A DNA stretch of 64,000 bases from Gigaspora margarita (GCA_009809945.1 WTPW01000155.1:119069-183068), one strand, 5' to 3'; positions 47,565 through 61,079 are shown, numbered from the stretch's first letter. Notes: generated by a model from the letters alone, not told the origin. Program-made: numbers and translations.

Positions 47565-48076
47565 ATATATTATAAAAAGACTATCACTATAGAATATTTA
47601 AGCCAAATGATAAATAATGATTATATAATAATGATACAAATTAGATTGTAACTAGTGCCTTTTTTGGTAACCTATATATGTGAATCTATTTATAGGCAAT
47701 GACCAATTTTTCTGCAAATCATACAAAGCTGATGATATTACAAAGACTTATGGTTATTTGAATCTATTTAAAGTCAGTCATATTTTCTAAATTTATAATA
47801 GTATTTGAATATTGAAGTGGCAGGGACCTATAATAAAGATTTTCCAGTCCTGTTTGTATTCTATTATTATGATTTTCTACCAAAATTCTGTTACAGAACT
47901 TACTATCTCAGTGCCTTTAGCCAGTGTTGTCATGGGACAGCTTTGGACAATGATTTGGACAATTTTGGACAATTTTGGACAATTAAATAAAGTAAAATTA
48001 CTTAAAATTTTATTAAAGATAACCTATTTTAATTTTAACTGGAATGTGTTCAGCACCTAAAAAAAATATATAGTTA

Positions 48077-48682
48077 GGGAAGTGCAGGAAATCACGTAAT
48101 TTTTTAGGGGGGAGGGGGGTCCCCAATTATCACGTCCTATATATATATATATAGTAAAATAGCCAATAATATTAAAGTATTTATTATAATAAAAATTCGC
48201 CGAAAGTTGCTACATAGTAAAGTCTTAATTTTACTATGTCAATCGATAATTAGCGATTAAGTAAACTTGTTTGGAATATCAAAATACATATATCCTGAAA
48301 TTTTATCAAAATTGAAGAAGTTTTTATTATTTAACTTTTAATTTTTACGTTCGTCGAATGTATTTTTTTAAAAAATTTTAAAATTTTCGTCGAACATAAA
48401 AATCAAAAAGTCAAATAATAAAAAGTTCTTCAATACTGATGAAAATTTTATACTAGGTGTATTTTGATCTTCTGAACATGTTTACTTAAGCAACTTTAAT
48501 CAATTCACATAGTAAACTTTTGACTTTACTATGTAGCGACTGTTATCGTACGTGGGGTCAAAAACATTTTTGATTTTTTTTAATATTAAAAAGTCGAAAT
48601 TTGATTGGTCAATAGTCTATCACAGGGGGGAGAGGGGGTCGGACCTATGTAAACCCTAATTACGTGATTTACTGCACTTCCC
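48077..48682. mobile_element. PIF/Harbinger-type MITE, 606 bp
   Basis: Ends GGGAAGTGCAGGAAATCACG / GGGAAGTGCAGTAAATCACG are flanked by TTA on both sides (48,074-48,076; 48,683-48,685), the 3-bp duplication typical of PIF/Harbinger. The interior is strongly palindromic, with GTTGCTACATAGTAAAG mirrored by CTTTACTATGTAGCGAC. No transposase. Confidence 0.8.
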
Positions 48683-48689
48683 TTATATA

Positions 48690-50400
48690 TTTTTTAGATT
48701 GATTTATTAATTATTAAAGCCTGGACAAGCTTTGGACAATCTTGGACGTTTGGACAATTTTGGATGTGAACAAGCCAAAAAAGGCTATGGACAGCCAAAA
48801 CATACAACATGCCTTCAGCATATATTCAAATAAGATTGCATTGTAATCCTATTGTAATATTTACAGTAAAAATTTCACTGTTAAACTTTCTTGCTTAAGG
48901 ACACATAGTATAGTTGGTTTTAGTTTGTAATGAAATTTCTATCATGAGTTACTTAGTTAATAGGTCACATATAGGTCACCAAAATCCAGTAGAAATCGTC
49001 CATGTACCTGCTGATAGCTCACAGATACTTGGGTGTATCTTTACTTATCAGCTTGCTACATATCAATAATCTTTATTCAGACAATTTCTACTAGATTTTA
49101 GTGTCCTATATATAAAATTTCTGCGAAATATCAACTATCAGCAATGATGATCTAATTGTACATCCTGTTATGCATATTAATAGTTATGTACTTATGTCAT
49201 TATGATCAATTAATCAAAATTGATTGCATGTTTTATTTACCATATTACCACAAAATAATGCACACCTGCATGGTGTTTCGATTACCTGCACGCTATTTTG
49301 AGTGCATGCATGTGCGCTATTTTGAGGTACCCGATTTTTTATCCTGTACTGGTGCTGACAATCTAAACCTTAATATATATATATAAGAACAATTAACCTA
49401 TTGTTGAACTTCTATGTAGTGATAGTAAAAAGCTAATTATTTATTTTTTTAAAACCTGCACATATATAAAGCATCGTTTGTAGATTTACCCAATAAGAAA
49501 TGTGGACCAGGGTGTTGCACACATTGGCATTGGAAATGTTCAGAATAGCACATCCATAGTGGCATACTCATGTATAATATATATAATGGCATATCTCGTA
49601 GTAACACACATATGCATGTTTTTCATACCAGGAATGACACGTATCAACATGTGTGTAGTGTTGGCACGTATTCGAAATGATATGTTTAGAACTATTTCAT
49701 GTAATAGTACGTATTTCAGAATAGCACATAAAGTGGTACAAAACTCAGTTCAATACAGTTCAAAATGCATATGCAAATGGCCCAAAACATTCTTAAATCT
49801 GTGCCAAAATCTGTGGATTTTAGATTAGTAAAGTGCTGCAAAACCCAGTCCAATTACAGTCCAAAATGTATGGGAAAATGAGCCAAAGTGCTTACAAATC
49901 CAGTTCTCAACCCATGCTACAAGCTCATGCACATTAATATGGATGTTCATGCCTATCTGGTACAATTTTCTTACAGGGTAATAGTTATTTTTGAAGCAAT
50001 TAAAGCTAAAAGAATAAATATGAAGCATTCGTTAAACACTTTTATTTGATTATATAGTATTCTATATATGGTATGCGCTATTTCAGGATGTGCATAGGCA
50101 TTATTTTGAAACCCAGTATGCTATTTTTAGGGGAGGCAATTTTCAAAATAATGTCCATGATCGTTATTTCATGGTAATACAGTATTAATTTTTCTTTTTA
50201 CAATTGGTTTAAAAAAAATGACACTATATACAATAATACTACCTAACACAACAAGTGCTCCATATATATAACACATCAATGCCAAGATAGCTACCTCACA
50301 ACACAATCTAATGACACACCTAATTGAACTGATTTCACTGAAATCCTGATGATAACCACCCAATGTAAATGACAACTTAATTGGAGCACCTTCATTAAAA
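48690..50400. other. AT-rich DNA without a recognised gene
   Basis: The short frames at 49,156-49,386 and 49,502-49,828 have no recognisable domains. 49,740-49,880 contains a diverged duplication (CAGTTCAATACAGTTCAAAATG / CAGTCCAATTACAGTCCAAAATG). Nothing else can be supported. Confidence 0.45.
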
Positions 50401-50419
50401 CAATGATGACAACCACCAT

Positions 50420-51130
50420 GTTCATATTACTAAAGATAAAAAAATTAATAAAAAGAACAAAACAGCACAACTACAAATGATTTCAAGAAGTAAATAAAAT
50501 GCTTTGAAAAAGAAGAAAATGCAAAAAAGGATACAACAAGAGACATAATAACACTGGCAATAATAGCAAATTCAAAGAACCATAACATTAGCAAATTCAT
50601 GGTAGCAGCTGTTACTTGAAAAAAAAAGTTAGTAGGCAAATGTTAAACAAGCAAAAAAAAAGAATATGATAAAAGATATAGTAACACTAGCAATAATAGT
50701 AAAATCCAAAAGAACCATAATACCAACAAAATCTTGACAACAAGAGATAACCTATTGCTATTTGAAAAAAAAGTTGGTATGCAAATACTAAACAAACTAC
50801 CAAAAAAAAGAATATAACAAAACAAAAGACAGTAATAACAGAAAAGCCAACAAAACTATAGACCAATGAAATTACAACAACAAGAAATAACCTACTATTA
50901 CTTGGAAAAAAGAAAGGTTATTGCTAAGCAAACAACTAAAAAAGGATACAACAAAATAGAAGAAATAGTAATACTAATAATAGCAGCAAAGTTAAATATA
51001 TAAAACTATAGCACCAACAAAATCACAATGACAAGAGATAACTACTGCTATTTTTGTAAAAAAGAAAAAAGTTAGTAAGTAGATATTAAACAAGCAACAA
51101 GAAAAATAAATCAAGAAAAAGAATATAACA
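50420..51130. repeat. Diverged tandem repeat, about 130-160 bp period
   Basis: Four to five A-rich units share ACAACAAGAGATAACCTATTGCTATTTGAAAAAAAAGTT, a CAAAAAAAAGAATATAACAAAA block and AATAGTAACACTAGCAATAATAG. A related stretch is found at 59,380-59,450 and 60,393-60,460, on the other side of the large nested element. Confidence 0.65.
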
Positions 51131-51354
51131 AAAACATATGTAGCCAAACAAACCAGTGTTGGCATTTGGACTATGTTCAATAAAAATTTTAGTTGGATAT
51201 GAGCAAATATGAACATGGACTAATCCAAATAGTGTCCATGTCCATAACTTTTTTATATTGAAATTTTCAGAATATTCCAGACTTTTACCCAAGTTTTAGC
51301 CTCAATATTGTTTTATATTTGGAATATTTCAGAGCTGTAGCCTATGCATTTTAT

Positions 51355-51743
51355 TTAAGTATAATGGCCAAGCCCGTAACTCAAGCTACAATGGCCAAGC
51401 CCATAACTCAAGCCTGAATCAATTTTGTAACTCAAGCCCGAATCAATCCCGTGACTCAAGCCTGTGACCTAAACCTGAGACTCAAGTCTAGGAACTCAAG
51501 TATCTTGACCCTGATGCATAAAAGATGTAGTCATAAATAAATAGTTGATTAAATTCTAGTCAGTGTAAATATCACACAATAGTAGTTAAATTCTCAGGTG
51601 CATGAATTATGTAGTAATTAGTAATTTTTTAGTAATAGTTGTAAAAGAAATAAAAAGAGAATACAAACCTTTCTTGTAAAAAACTAGTCTATTTAATATC
51701 AATAAACTATTTACTTCTTAGTAATTAAAATCTGTCCCTGACA
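51355..51743 (+). repeat. 5' LTR of the invaded gypsy element
   Basis: Collinear with 58,926-59,284. The exact left edge is uncertain by a few bases. Confidence 0.75.
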
Positions 51744-54526
51744 GTTTGAGCAGACTAATCAATTTGCGATCTTGCTTTTTACTTCTTAGTAATTAAAAAA
51801 AAAAAGAAGAAAAAAAAATACTCAACGCTCTTGTGTGATCAACTACCTGCTCCACTAAATAACCTGAAGCTTCTTTGATACTTCTGTTCCTAACCCACTT
51901 TTTGAGTCCCAGTCAACTTTGGTCCTTTTTGTTTTATTTTCTGTCTCATACTTAATAATCATAAGTAATAGAAAAAAAATTTTTTTTTAATGAAGGATTA
52001 ACAACCTGATTTCAATGCCATCTTAGCAGCTCTAAATCAACTTCAGTTGGAAACTCAAGCACTTCACCAGGTAAATACGGAACTCAGGAATATACTTGAA
52101 CAGCTTTATACCCAAGAAGATGTAGATATTCAGCACAAAGAACCCAAGGTCAGTCTTCCAGACAAGTTCGATGGAACATGAGCCAAATTTAGGGGCTTCT
52201 TGAACTAGGATCACCTGGTTATACAAATACAATCTAAGTATTACCCAAATGATCAATTTCAAGTAGGACTTCTTGGAAGTCTACTTACGGGCCCAGTACT
52301 GACTTGGTTCGCTCTATTATTAGAGAAACAATCCACATCACTTGAGGACTTCAAGGAACTTGCCAATGATTTTGAAGCCACTTTTGGAGATTCAGATAAA
52401 TCCAGAACAGAAGCAAACAAAATCTGAAAACTCACCCAGGGTTTAAGGCCAGCTTCAAGCTATACTTCTGAATTTTGGCAAATTGCAAGAGACCTAGATT
52501 AGGGCGAAGTAGCCTTAATTGACCAATTCAGAACAGGCCTTCACAATGATGTAAAAGATTTGCTCTTTACTCTAGATGACTCTATAACATTAAATAATGC
52601 AGTTTCAAAAGCTGTACACTATGATAATAGGTTGTTTGAACGCAAACAAGAATGTTTCAGAGATCTGAATTCTGGAAAATACCAATACCATGGCCCTTCT
52701 AATTATGCAACATCTACTGGAGAACCTATGCAAATAGCTACTGTGCGATATAAACCGTTAGCTTATAAAAAAATAAATGATATCGTGAAAATAAACTCTG
52801 CTTATACTGTGTTGAACCAGGCCATATTGTAAAAAACAGTTTCAACAAAAACAATGCACAACCAAAGATTGGTGTGGTAATAGTTCCAGAGGAGTTGTCA
52901 AAAAAAGATCAGCCCCAGTCGCAGTAAGAGGGAATCGGCTGGATGAAGTTAGTTTATCTCCCAAAAGAATAACATTTGATCCCTCTATAAGCGCAATTAC
53001 TCTTGAGCTAGGCTTGTACTTACCAGATAGTTCTGAAATAATAGCACAGGCTCTAATTGACTCAGGGGCAATGGCATGTTTTATGGATGCTGCTTTTGCT
53101 CAGGAATGCATTATACATATTCAGAAAAAAAAGGCTCTATTATCAGTAGAAGTGATTAATGGTCAGAAAATTTCTTCTAGAAGCATCAAACATGAAATGA
53201 GTCCAATGCTTGTGCGTTTTCAAGACTACTACAAAAAATTATCTTTCAACCTTATTCTGTCCTCCAATATCAGGTAATTTTGGGACTGCCTTGGTTAATC
53301 TTGCATAACCCTATGATCAACTGGCATGAGCACTCTATTGCCTTTTGTGACCTGACCTGTGAAATGCATAGCTCACTACTTCAGTCCTGTTCAGGTGGAA
53401 CAGTTGTTTGAAGTCAGGGTTTTTACAACTATAGCTTTTAGTTCTTGCCCCTGGGACCCATCTACCACTATACCCAAAAAATATCAAAAGTCAATGATGT
53501 CTTCGACAAACACAAAGCTAATAAATTACCAGATAATCGACCATATGATTGTGCTATTGATTTATTGCCAGGGAAACAACCCCTCTGGGGCCCAATTTAT
53601 AGATTATCCACTCAAGAATTAGAAATATTAAAACACTATATTGAGGAAAATCTGAAAAAAGGTTTTATACAACACTCAAAGTCACTAGCAGGGGCACCAA
53701 TTCTCTTTGTCAAAAAAAAGGATGGGTCCCTATGCATGTACGTTAATTATCGGGGATTGAATCAAATCACTATCAAGAATCGATACCCTCTTCCCCTGAT
53801 ACTGGAGCTACTTAATAGACTCGCTGAAGCCAAGATCTTTACCAAGCTTGACCTAAGAGGTGCCTATAACTTAGTCCAAATCAGGCTAGAGGATGAATAG
53901 AAATTAGTGTTTCATATGCGATATGGACACTTCGAATACCTAGTAATGCCCTTTGGGCTTACTAATGCCCTGGCTGTATTCTAGCACTTGATGAATGATA
54001 TCTTTAAAGATTTTCTGGATCGATTCATAATTATTTACTTGGATTATGTCTTGATATATTCACCAAACCTAGAGGAGCATCATCAGCACGTATAGTCAGT
54101 ACTAGAATGTCTACGTCAACAGGACCTATATGCAAAATTAGAAAAGTGTAAGTTTGAAAAAGAAAGTGTAGATTTTTTAGATTACCAAATTAATCATAAG
54201 AGTATCCAAATGGACCCAAACAAAGTCAAAAGCCTTTTCTTTTGGCCTGTTTCCACTTCTGTTAAGGAAGTACAGAAGTTATTAGGATTCACCAATTATT
54301 ACTAGCACTTCATTAAGAACTATGCTAAGGAAGTTACCTTCTTAACAAACCTAACATAGAAATCAATGAATTTTGACATGTTCCGTTGGACCCTAAAAGC
54401 TCAACAGGTATTCATTACTTTAAAAAATGCTTTCATATCAGCCCCAATTCTGATCTAGGCAAATCCAACTCAACCTTATTTCTTGAAAACTGATGCTTCA
54501 GATTACGCCTTGGGAGAAGTCCTAAT

Positions 54527-55674
54527 CAGTGTCTAAAATTCAAAGCAAAAGTTATGTTCTCAAAAGAGCTTAATTTAAATTTTTATTGTTCTCAAAAACT
54601 TTTTAGTATTTATTATATAATAAATATATTGAACATTAATTTTTAAAGAATATTCACGTTTATATTAGCTTCAAACAATATTGATATATATTATTTATTA
54701 ATTTATAACAAAATTAATTCAAATTAATAAATCAATAATATAATAATTAAACCTATGATCAAGTTTGCACCATCTTGGTATGCTAATTGAAAATTAAGCT
54801 TTTCTTATAATGCACTTACTCAATTGCAGTTTAACATATAGTGAATTAAGTTATATCTAACTTTTAATAATAAAGTATGCAGATTATAAATAAATAACTT
54901 ATGCTCTGATAGTTTAATATAGTAGATAAAATAATTTTTTTTAAGAATTTTATTGTTAATAGAATAATAACTTATTTGAAAATAAGCTCTATACTTACAA
55001 TTCACACACTAAGCTTATGCTTATCTATTAATAATTTTTTAAACTTTGTATATGATTCTTTGTATTTTTTCAACATAACACAATGTCTTATACAATTTAA
55101 TTTCTAATAATTTTGTTAAAACTTCAAGTGCTTTTTATATTTGCTTATAGCAAAACAAGTCTTTCTATAATATTTTACTAATACTACTATTAGTTAATGC
55201 AATAAATTAGAATTCAATTACTTTGTTATTTAACTATTTAAACTTTGTACTAACAAATANTTTGTNTCTTTTTTANTTGCTTAGTATTANNATATNATTN
55301 ACCCAAATTATCTATATATAAGTCTATACAANAANNATACTCTCAATATAAAAAACACACTGCATGGCTAATGAATATTTATTTTAAAAATCTTTAAAGG
55401 CTATTTCCTTAAATATTTATTTGTTACCCATATTGTAAAACTTTAAATATATGTGCTACATATAGTACATATATATGTACAGAAATTATCATGATCAAAT
55501 TATATTATTAAATTGATAAACATTTTATATAATTTATTGTTCTTAATAGTAAATCTAGAACATAAAAATTTTATAAATGTTCTCAAATAAGAGAACCTTT
55601 TTTTAAATATTAATATTCTTAAAAAAACTCAAATGTTCATCGAGAACCATGAAAACATTGAATTTTAAACACTG
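54527..55674. mobile_element. hAT-type MITE inserted in the gypsy element, 1.15 kb
   Basis: Ends CAGTGTCTAAAATTCAA / CAGTGTTTAAAATTCAA (read inward) with a perfect 8-bp duplication GTCCTAAT (54,519-54,526; 55,675-55,682). AT-rich, no transposase. Scattered ambiguous bases (N) at 55,260-55,340 show low assembly quality. Confidence 0.88.
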
Positions 55675-56667
55675 GTCCTAATGCAACAAAATGATAGAGA
55701 CTTTCACCCTATTGCTTATTACTCACAAAAATTTACACCAGCAGAAATAAACTATGATATACATAACAAAGAGTTACTTGCAATAGTATCAGCTTTTAAG
55801 TATTGGCAACATTACCTGGAAGAAGCCCAACATCAGATAACTATTTATTGTGACCACAAAAATCTACAGTATTTTACTATTACAAAAAATCTTAGTCGTC
55901 GTTAGGCCAGATGGTCTCTCCTTCTTTCAAGTTATGACTTCAAGATTACATTTCATCCAGGTAAAGAACAAGAGAAGTCCAATGCTTTGTTCTGAAGACT
56001 GGACTACCAACCCTGAGATGGTGACAAAATAATGGCACAACAACACACTATATTGTTAAAGGCAGAAAACCTTTGCATTTGTGCCACACTCATGACTCCT
56101 GTAGACCCGTCATTGAGGAGCCGTATTCAAAAATAAATTAAAACAGACCCTTTAGCTGTCGATGTGATTAACCAACTAACAAAACACAGTGAAGACAAAG
56201 GCGTACACTCCGATTACCATAAATTCCAATTTGAGAATGGGCTTCTGTTCAGAGAAGGTCTACTATATATACCTAAAGTACCAGAAAGGTTAGAAGTATT
56301 ATGAACAAGGCATGATTCTAAATTAGCAGGTCATTTTGGGGTTGCAAAAACAGTAGAACTGGTAACATAGGATTTTTGGTGGCTGAGACTTCGATCTTTT
56401 ATATAAAAATATATTAAATCTTGCAACATTTATGCAAAATCTAAATATCCTAGCCACAGACAGATTATTGGTACCTTTACCTATATCCTCATATTAGTAG
56501 CAATCTATTTCTATGAATTTTATTATGAATTTATCCCTATTATCCAGCTTTGACTCTATCCTTATTGTGGTAGACCAGTTGACTAAAATGGCGCATTTCA
56601 TAGCATGCAATAAGAGTATTAGTGCCGAACAAATGGTACAATTAATTTTCAGAGAAGTATTCGATTA

Positions 56668-58007
56668 GGGAGCTTCCAGAAATCAGCTGATTTTTGTTTA
56701 CTATGAGCCCACCTCACCCCTACCTCATCCACCCACACCTGATACCCCAATTAGCCAATCAGATTTTACGATTATTAAAATGTTAAATATAACATTTAAT
56801 AGTAAATAACTTTTGAACTACTGGACCAATTTTGATGATTCAACTACCAAAATGATTCTCTCAATGAGAGGGTTCTAGTGAGCCAAAAATCGTTTAAATC
56901 CAATCACAGGATCCTGTGATCGGAATAGATTTGTGTTGCTATAAAAGTTATATANNNNNNNNNNNNNNNNNNNNNNNNNNNNNNNNNNNNNNNNNNNNNN
57001 NNNNNNNNNNNNNNNNNNNNNNNNNNNNNNNNNNNNNNNNNNNNNNNNNNNNNNNNNNNNNNNNNNNNNNNNNNNNNNNNNNNNNNNNNNNNNNNNNNNN
57101 NNNNNNNNNNNNNNNNNNNNNNNNNNNNNNNNNNNNNNNNNNNNNNNNNNNNNNNNNNNNNNNNNNNNNNNNNNNNNNNNNNNNNNNNNNNNNNNNNNNN
57201 NNNNNNNNNNNNNNNNNNNNNNNNNNNNNNNNNNNNNNNNNNNNNNNNNNNNNNNNNNNNNNNNNNNNNNNNNNNNNNNNNNNNNNNNNNNNNNNNNNNN
57301 NNNNNNNNNNNNNNNNNNNNNNNNNNNNNNNNNNNNNNNNNNNNNNNNNNNNNNNNNNNNNNNNNNNNNNNNNNNNNNNNNNNNNNNNNNNNNNNNNNNN
57401 NNNNNNNNNNNNNNNNNNNNNNNNNNNNNNNNNNNNNNNNNNNNNNNNNNNNNNNNNNNNNNNNNNNNNNNNNNNNNNNNNNNNNNNNNNNNNNNNNNNN
57501 NNNNNNNNNNNNNNNNNNNNNNNNNNNNNNNNNNNNNNNNNNNNNNNNNNNNNNNNNNNNNNNNNNNNNNNNNNNNNNNNNNNNNNNNNNNNNNNNNNNN
57601 NNNNNNNNNNNNNNNNNNNNNNNNNNNNNNNNNNNNNNNNNNNNNNNNNNNNNNNNNNNGATCGAAATAAATTTGTGTTGCTATAAATGGGTTATAATTA
57701 TTTAATAAATTATAGAACTTTATAGTAACACAAATCTATTCTGATCACAGGATCCTGTGATTGGTTTTAAAGATTTTGGGCTCACTAGAACCCTCTCATT
57801 GAGAGGATCATTTGGTAGTTGAATCATCAAATTGGTCCAGTAGTTCAAAAGTTATTCATTATCAAATATTATTAATAAATCTATAATTTTGGTCAAAAAT
57901 AATTTTGCAACTTTGGCCGGAATTATGAAATTTTGGCCGGAATTACATCTGATACTTTAGCTGACCCACCCACCCACCCAGAAATCAGCTGATTTCTGGA
58001 AGCTCCC
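56668..58007. mobile_element. PIF/Harbinger-like foldback inserted in the gypsy element
   Basis: Ends GGGAGCTTCCAGAAATCAGC on both sides, flanked by TTA (56,665-56,667; 58,008-58,010). The visible arms are complementary, sharing GATCCTGTGATCGGAATAGATTTGTGTTGC and the CTACCAAAATGATTCTCTCAATGAGAG segment. The centre is a gap of Ns, so content and true size are unknown. Related in sequence to the element at 59,452-60,390. Confidence 0.78.
56955..57659. other. Assembly gap (705 N)
   Basis: A continuous run of N in the middle of a foldback element, where assembly commonly fails because the arms are complementary. The apparent open frame across it is meaningless. Confidence 0.98.
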
Positions 58008-58925
58008 TTACATGGTGTTCCAAAAGAGATTATTTCTAACAGAGGGCCCCAATTCGGCTCTAAATTTTGGAAGCATCTACTTGGAGCACTAGAAACTCAT
58101 GCTAGTTTATCGTCAGCTTATCATCCTCAATCAGATGGACAAAGTGAGAGAGTTAACCAAGTGTTAGAGCAGTATCTCAGGTGTACAACTAATTATCACC
58201 AAGACAATTGGGTGGACTTACTTTCATTGGCAGAATTCACATACAATAATTCAATTCATGCATCTACAAAAACCTTACCTTTTTTTGCCAATTATGGATT
58301 TCATTCACACTTTGATCTCCAGGTGCCCTTTTACTCTTCAGTTCTGTCCATCGAAGACAAGGCTGTACAATTACAACAGATAAAAGAGACCATTACTAAT
58401 AAACTAAAGATCGCACAAGAACATTACAAGAAAAATGCAGACAGATTCTGTATAAGGGGTCCTAGTTTTAAAATTGGTGATAAAGTATGGTTATTACATC
58501 GCAATATTTGTACTAAACGACCATCAGGTAAACTGGACTATCAAAAGTTGGGTACATTCACCTTTCATAAAAAGATTAACCCAGTGGCGTATTGCTTAAC
58601 CTTACCTTCCACATTCAAAATTCATACACCTTCTATGTATCTCTACTAGAACTATACATGGCAAATACAATCCTGGAAGAGCTATTGAACCACCACCACC
58701 TGTGTTGTTGATGAAGAAAATGAGTATGAAGTCAAAGAAATACTTGACGCTAAAATGAACTGAAAAGTTATATTACCTGGTGGACTGGAAAGGCTATGAT
58801 ATAAATAAATGATCGTGAGAGCTAGCAGAAAATGTAAACCATGCACAAGAAGCAGTTAAGGTTTTTCACCGTCATTATTCTGATAAACCTGGTCCCGAAG
58901 GAGAGAAAAAATTTTTAAGAAGGGG

Positions 58926-59284
58926 TGTTGTAATGGCCAAGCCCGTGACTCAAGCCGCAACGCCAAGCCCGTGACTCAAGCCCAAATTAATCCCATGACT
59001 TAAGCCTGTAACCTAAGCCTGAGACTCAAGCCTGGAGACTAAAGTATCTCGACCTGACACATAAAAGTTATTCATAAATAAATAATTAATTAATTTTTAG
59101 TTAGCATAGACATCACACGATAGTAGTTAAATTCTCAGGTGCATGAATTATGTAATAATTAGTAATTGCTTAATAATAGTTGTAAAAGAAATAAAAAGAG
59201 AATACAAACCTTTCTTGTAAAAAACTAGTCTGTTCAATATCAATAAACTATTCACTTCTTAGTAATTAAAATCTGTCCCTGACA
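58926..59284 (+). repeat. 3' LTR of the invaded gypsy element
   Basis: Runs from TGTTGTAATGGCC to CCCTGACA, preceded by a purine-rich AAGAAGGGG tract. Collinear with 51,355-51,743. Confidence 0.78.
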
Positions 59285-59451
59285 CTAAGTGTCTTATGTC
59301 CAATAAAATAATATGGACAATATGAACATAGTCTATAAATGTCCATGTCCAAAAGTCCATATTTTGCTAACACTGAACAAAACTATAACAACAATAAAAC
59401 TATAATAACATAATAACTACTATTAATCACAAAAAAGGAAGAAGTTAGTAA

Positions 59452-60390
59452 GGGAGTGCCATTTATCATCTGATTTTTTGCTACTAAGTGCCTACCCCCT
59501 ACCCCCCACCTGATCATCAAATACTGCGATTTGATTGGCTAAAATTATTAAAATTTAAAAAATTTTTAAAATTTAATATTAAATAACTCTTGAACCGGTG
59601 ATCCGTTTTGGATGATTTTACTACCAAAATGCTCGCCTCAATGAGGCGATTTCAACGAGCCTAAACCCATCAAAATCCAATCACAGGATCCCAAGATCGT
59701 TATAGATTTGTATTGCTTTAATTATATAATTTTCGTATATATTAAAAATTATTATTAAAGAGCTTATAAAATTTGATATTAAATAATTCTTGAACCAGTG
59801 ATCCGATTTGGATGATTTTACTACCAAAATGCTCGTCTCAATGAGACAATTCTAATGAACCTAAAATCGTTAAATTCGGATCACGGGATCCAGAGATCGT
59901 TATAGATTTGTATTATTTTTAATAGATTATATTAAAATAACACTAATCTATAACGATCTCTGGATCCCGTGATCCGAATTTAACGATTTTAGGTTCATTA
60001 GAATCGTCTCATTGAGACGAGCATTTTGGTAGTAAAATCATCCAAAATAGACCACTGGTTCAAGAGTTATTTAATATTAAATTTTATAAGATCTTTAATA
60101 ATAATTTTTAATATATACGAAAATAATATAATTAAAGCAGTACAAATCTATAACGATCTTGGGATACTGTGATTTGATTTTGATGATTTTAGGCTCGTTG
60201 GAATCGCCTCATTGAGGCGAGCATTTTGGTAGTAAAATCACCCAAAACGGACCACAGGTTCAAGAGTTATTTAATATTAAATTTTGGAAATTTTAAAAAT
60301 TTTTAAAAAATTTTAATAATGCTATTAGGACCTGATAATTGTCTGACCCTCCCCCCTACCCTAAAAATCAGATGATAAATGGCGCTCCCC
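59452..60390. mobile_element. PIF/Harbinger-type foldback MITE, 939 bp
   Basis: Ends GGGAGTGCCATTTATCATCTG / GGGGAGCGCCATTTATCATCTG with TAA on both sides (59,449-59,451; 60,391-60,393). Each arm has two diverged copies of a block with CTACCAAAATGCTCG(C/T)CTCAATGAG and GGATCCCAAGATCGTTATAGATTTGTATT, so the whole folds into a long hairpin centred near 59,937. Confidence 0.82.
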
Positions 60391-60789
60391 TAAGCATATG
60401 CTAAAACAAACAAGCAAAAAAAATATCAAGAAAAGGATACAAAAAAGGCTTTGTAATAGTAATGAAAGTAAATTCAATAAGAGGCATCCATAAATAACAT
60501 TATGCAAAAGAGGGTTTAATACTACATAATGGATTTTTAATATATTAGAGAGAGGTCAAAAAAATAATAATGCAATTAATAAATAAACAAAAAAAATAAA
60601 TAAATAAATAAATAATGTAAAAAAAGCAAATTATTAAAGTAATAATAAAAAATAAAAATATATAATTTTTTAAAAAAACTACATTTTCTTAACTTAAGGC
60701 CATACAAATTTAATTACTTGGTTTTAATAACATGAAACTTTTAAATAAGCCAGGCTAGCTAGCTATTTTTTTTAAATTTCATATATAAA

Positions 60790-61050
60790 TTTTATGAAAT
60801 TATAAAAAAAAATATTTTAAATTTCACCCAGTTAGTAAAAACATATAAAAAAATTTTTTTAAATTCCATCTAGTTATTAAAAACATATAAAAAAATGTTT
60901 TTTAAAATTCATCTAGTTATTAAAAACATATAAAAATATTTTTTTAAATTCTACCTGGTTATTAAAAATATATAACAAACTTTTTTTTAAATTCTACCTG
61001 GTTATTAAAAACATATAAAAAAATTTTTTTAAATTCTAACTGGTTATTAA
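60790..61050. repeat. Tandem repeat, about 45-48 bp, five to six units
   Basis: Units read GGTTATTAAAAACATATAAAAAAATTTTTTTAAATTCTACCT with small differences; the best-preserved copies are between 60,830 and 61,050. Confidence 0.8.
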
Positions 61051-61079
61051 ACAAAAATTTGTGCAAACCTGCAACCCTA

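Larger units (their letters stand above)
52000..58650 (+). pseudogene. Remains of gag and pol of the invaded gypsy element
   Basis: Gag-like sequence lies in about 52,000-52,830. Retropepsin-like sequence with ALIDSGA is near 53,050. Reverse transcriptase lies from about 53,470, with [17 protein letters not shown] and [11 protein letters not shown]. RNase H is at about 55,680-55,900 with YYSQKFTPAEINYDIHNKEL. Integrase lies in about 56,200-58,650, with the SAYHPQSDGQSERVNQ segment near 58,110-58,160 and LAEFTYNNS after it. A fossil with many breaks. Confidence 0.82.
51355..59284 (+). mobile_element. Ty3/gypsy LTR retroelement, old, broken and twice invaded
   Basis: LTRs of about 360-390 bp flank a plus-strand internal region. 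Both LTRs contain the motif CAAGCCCGTGACTCAAGCC in tandem variants and end GTCCCTGACA. The internal region holds gag, protease, reverse transcriptase, RNase H and integrase remains. It carries many breaks, and two DNA transposons have inserted into it (54,527-55,674 and 56,668-58,007). LTR divergence is clearly several percent or more, so it is old. Confidence 0.88.
51154..59375. mobile_element. hAT-like element hosting an old gypsy element
   Basis: CAGTGTTGGCA at the left and TGCTAACACTG at the right are hAT-like inverted ends. The bases just outside (AAACAAAC / AACAAAAC) resemble a degraded 8-bp duplication. Inside each end GTCCATGTCC-type words recur. Removing the retroelement leaves about 290 bp, a MITE. 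Confidence 0.6.

Noticed and set aside
47925-48790. CAGTGTTGTCATGGGACAG near 47,929 as the end of another hAT element around the PIF-type MITE
   Set aside because: The TTTGGACAAT words on both sides of the MITE suggest one sequence was split, but I found no matching right end or 8-bp duplication.
56916-57686. A 256-residue open frame
   Set aside because: Almost all of it is the run of N in the assembly gap.
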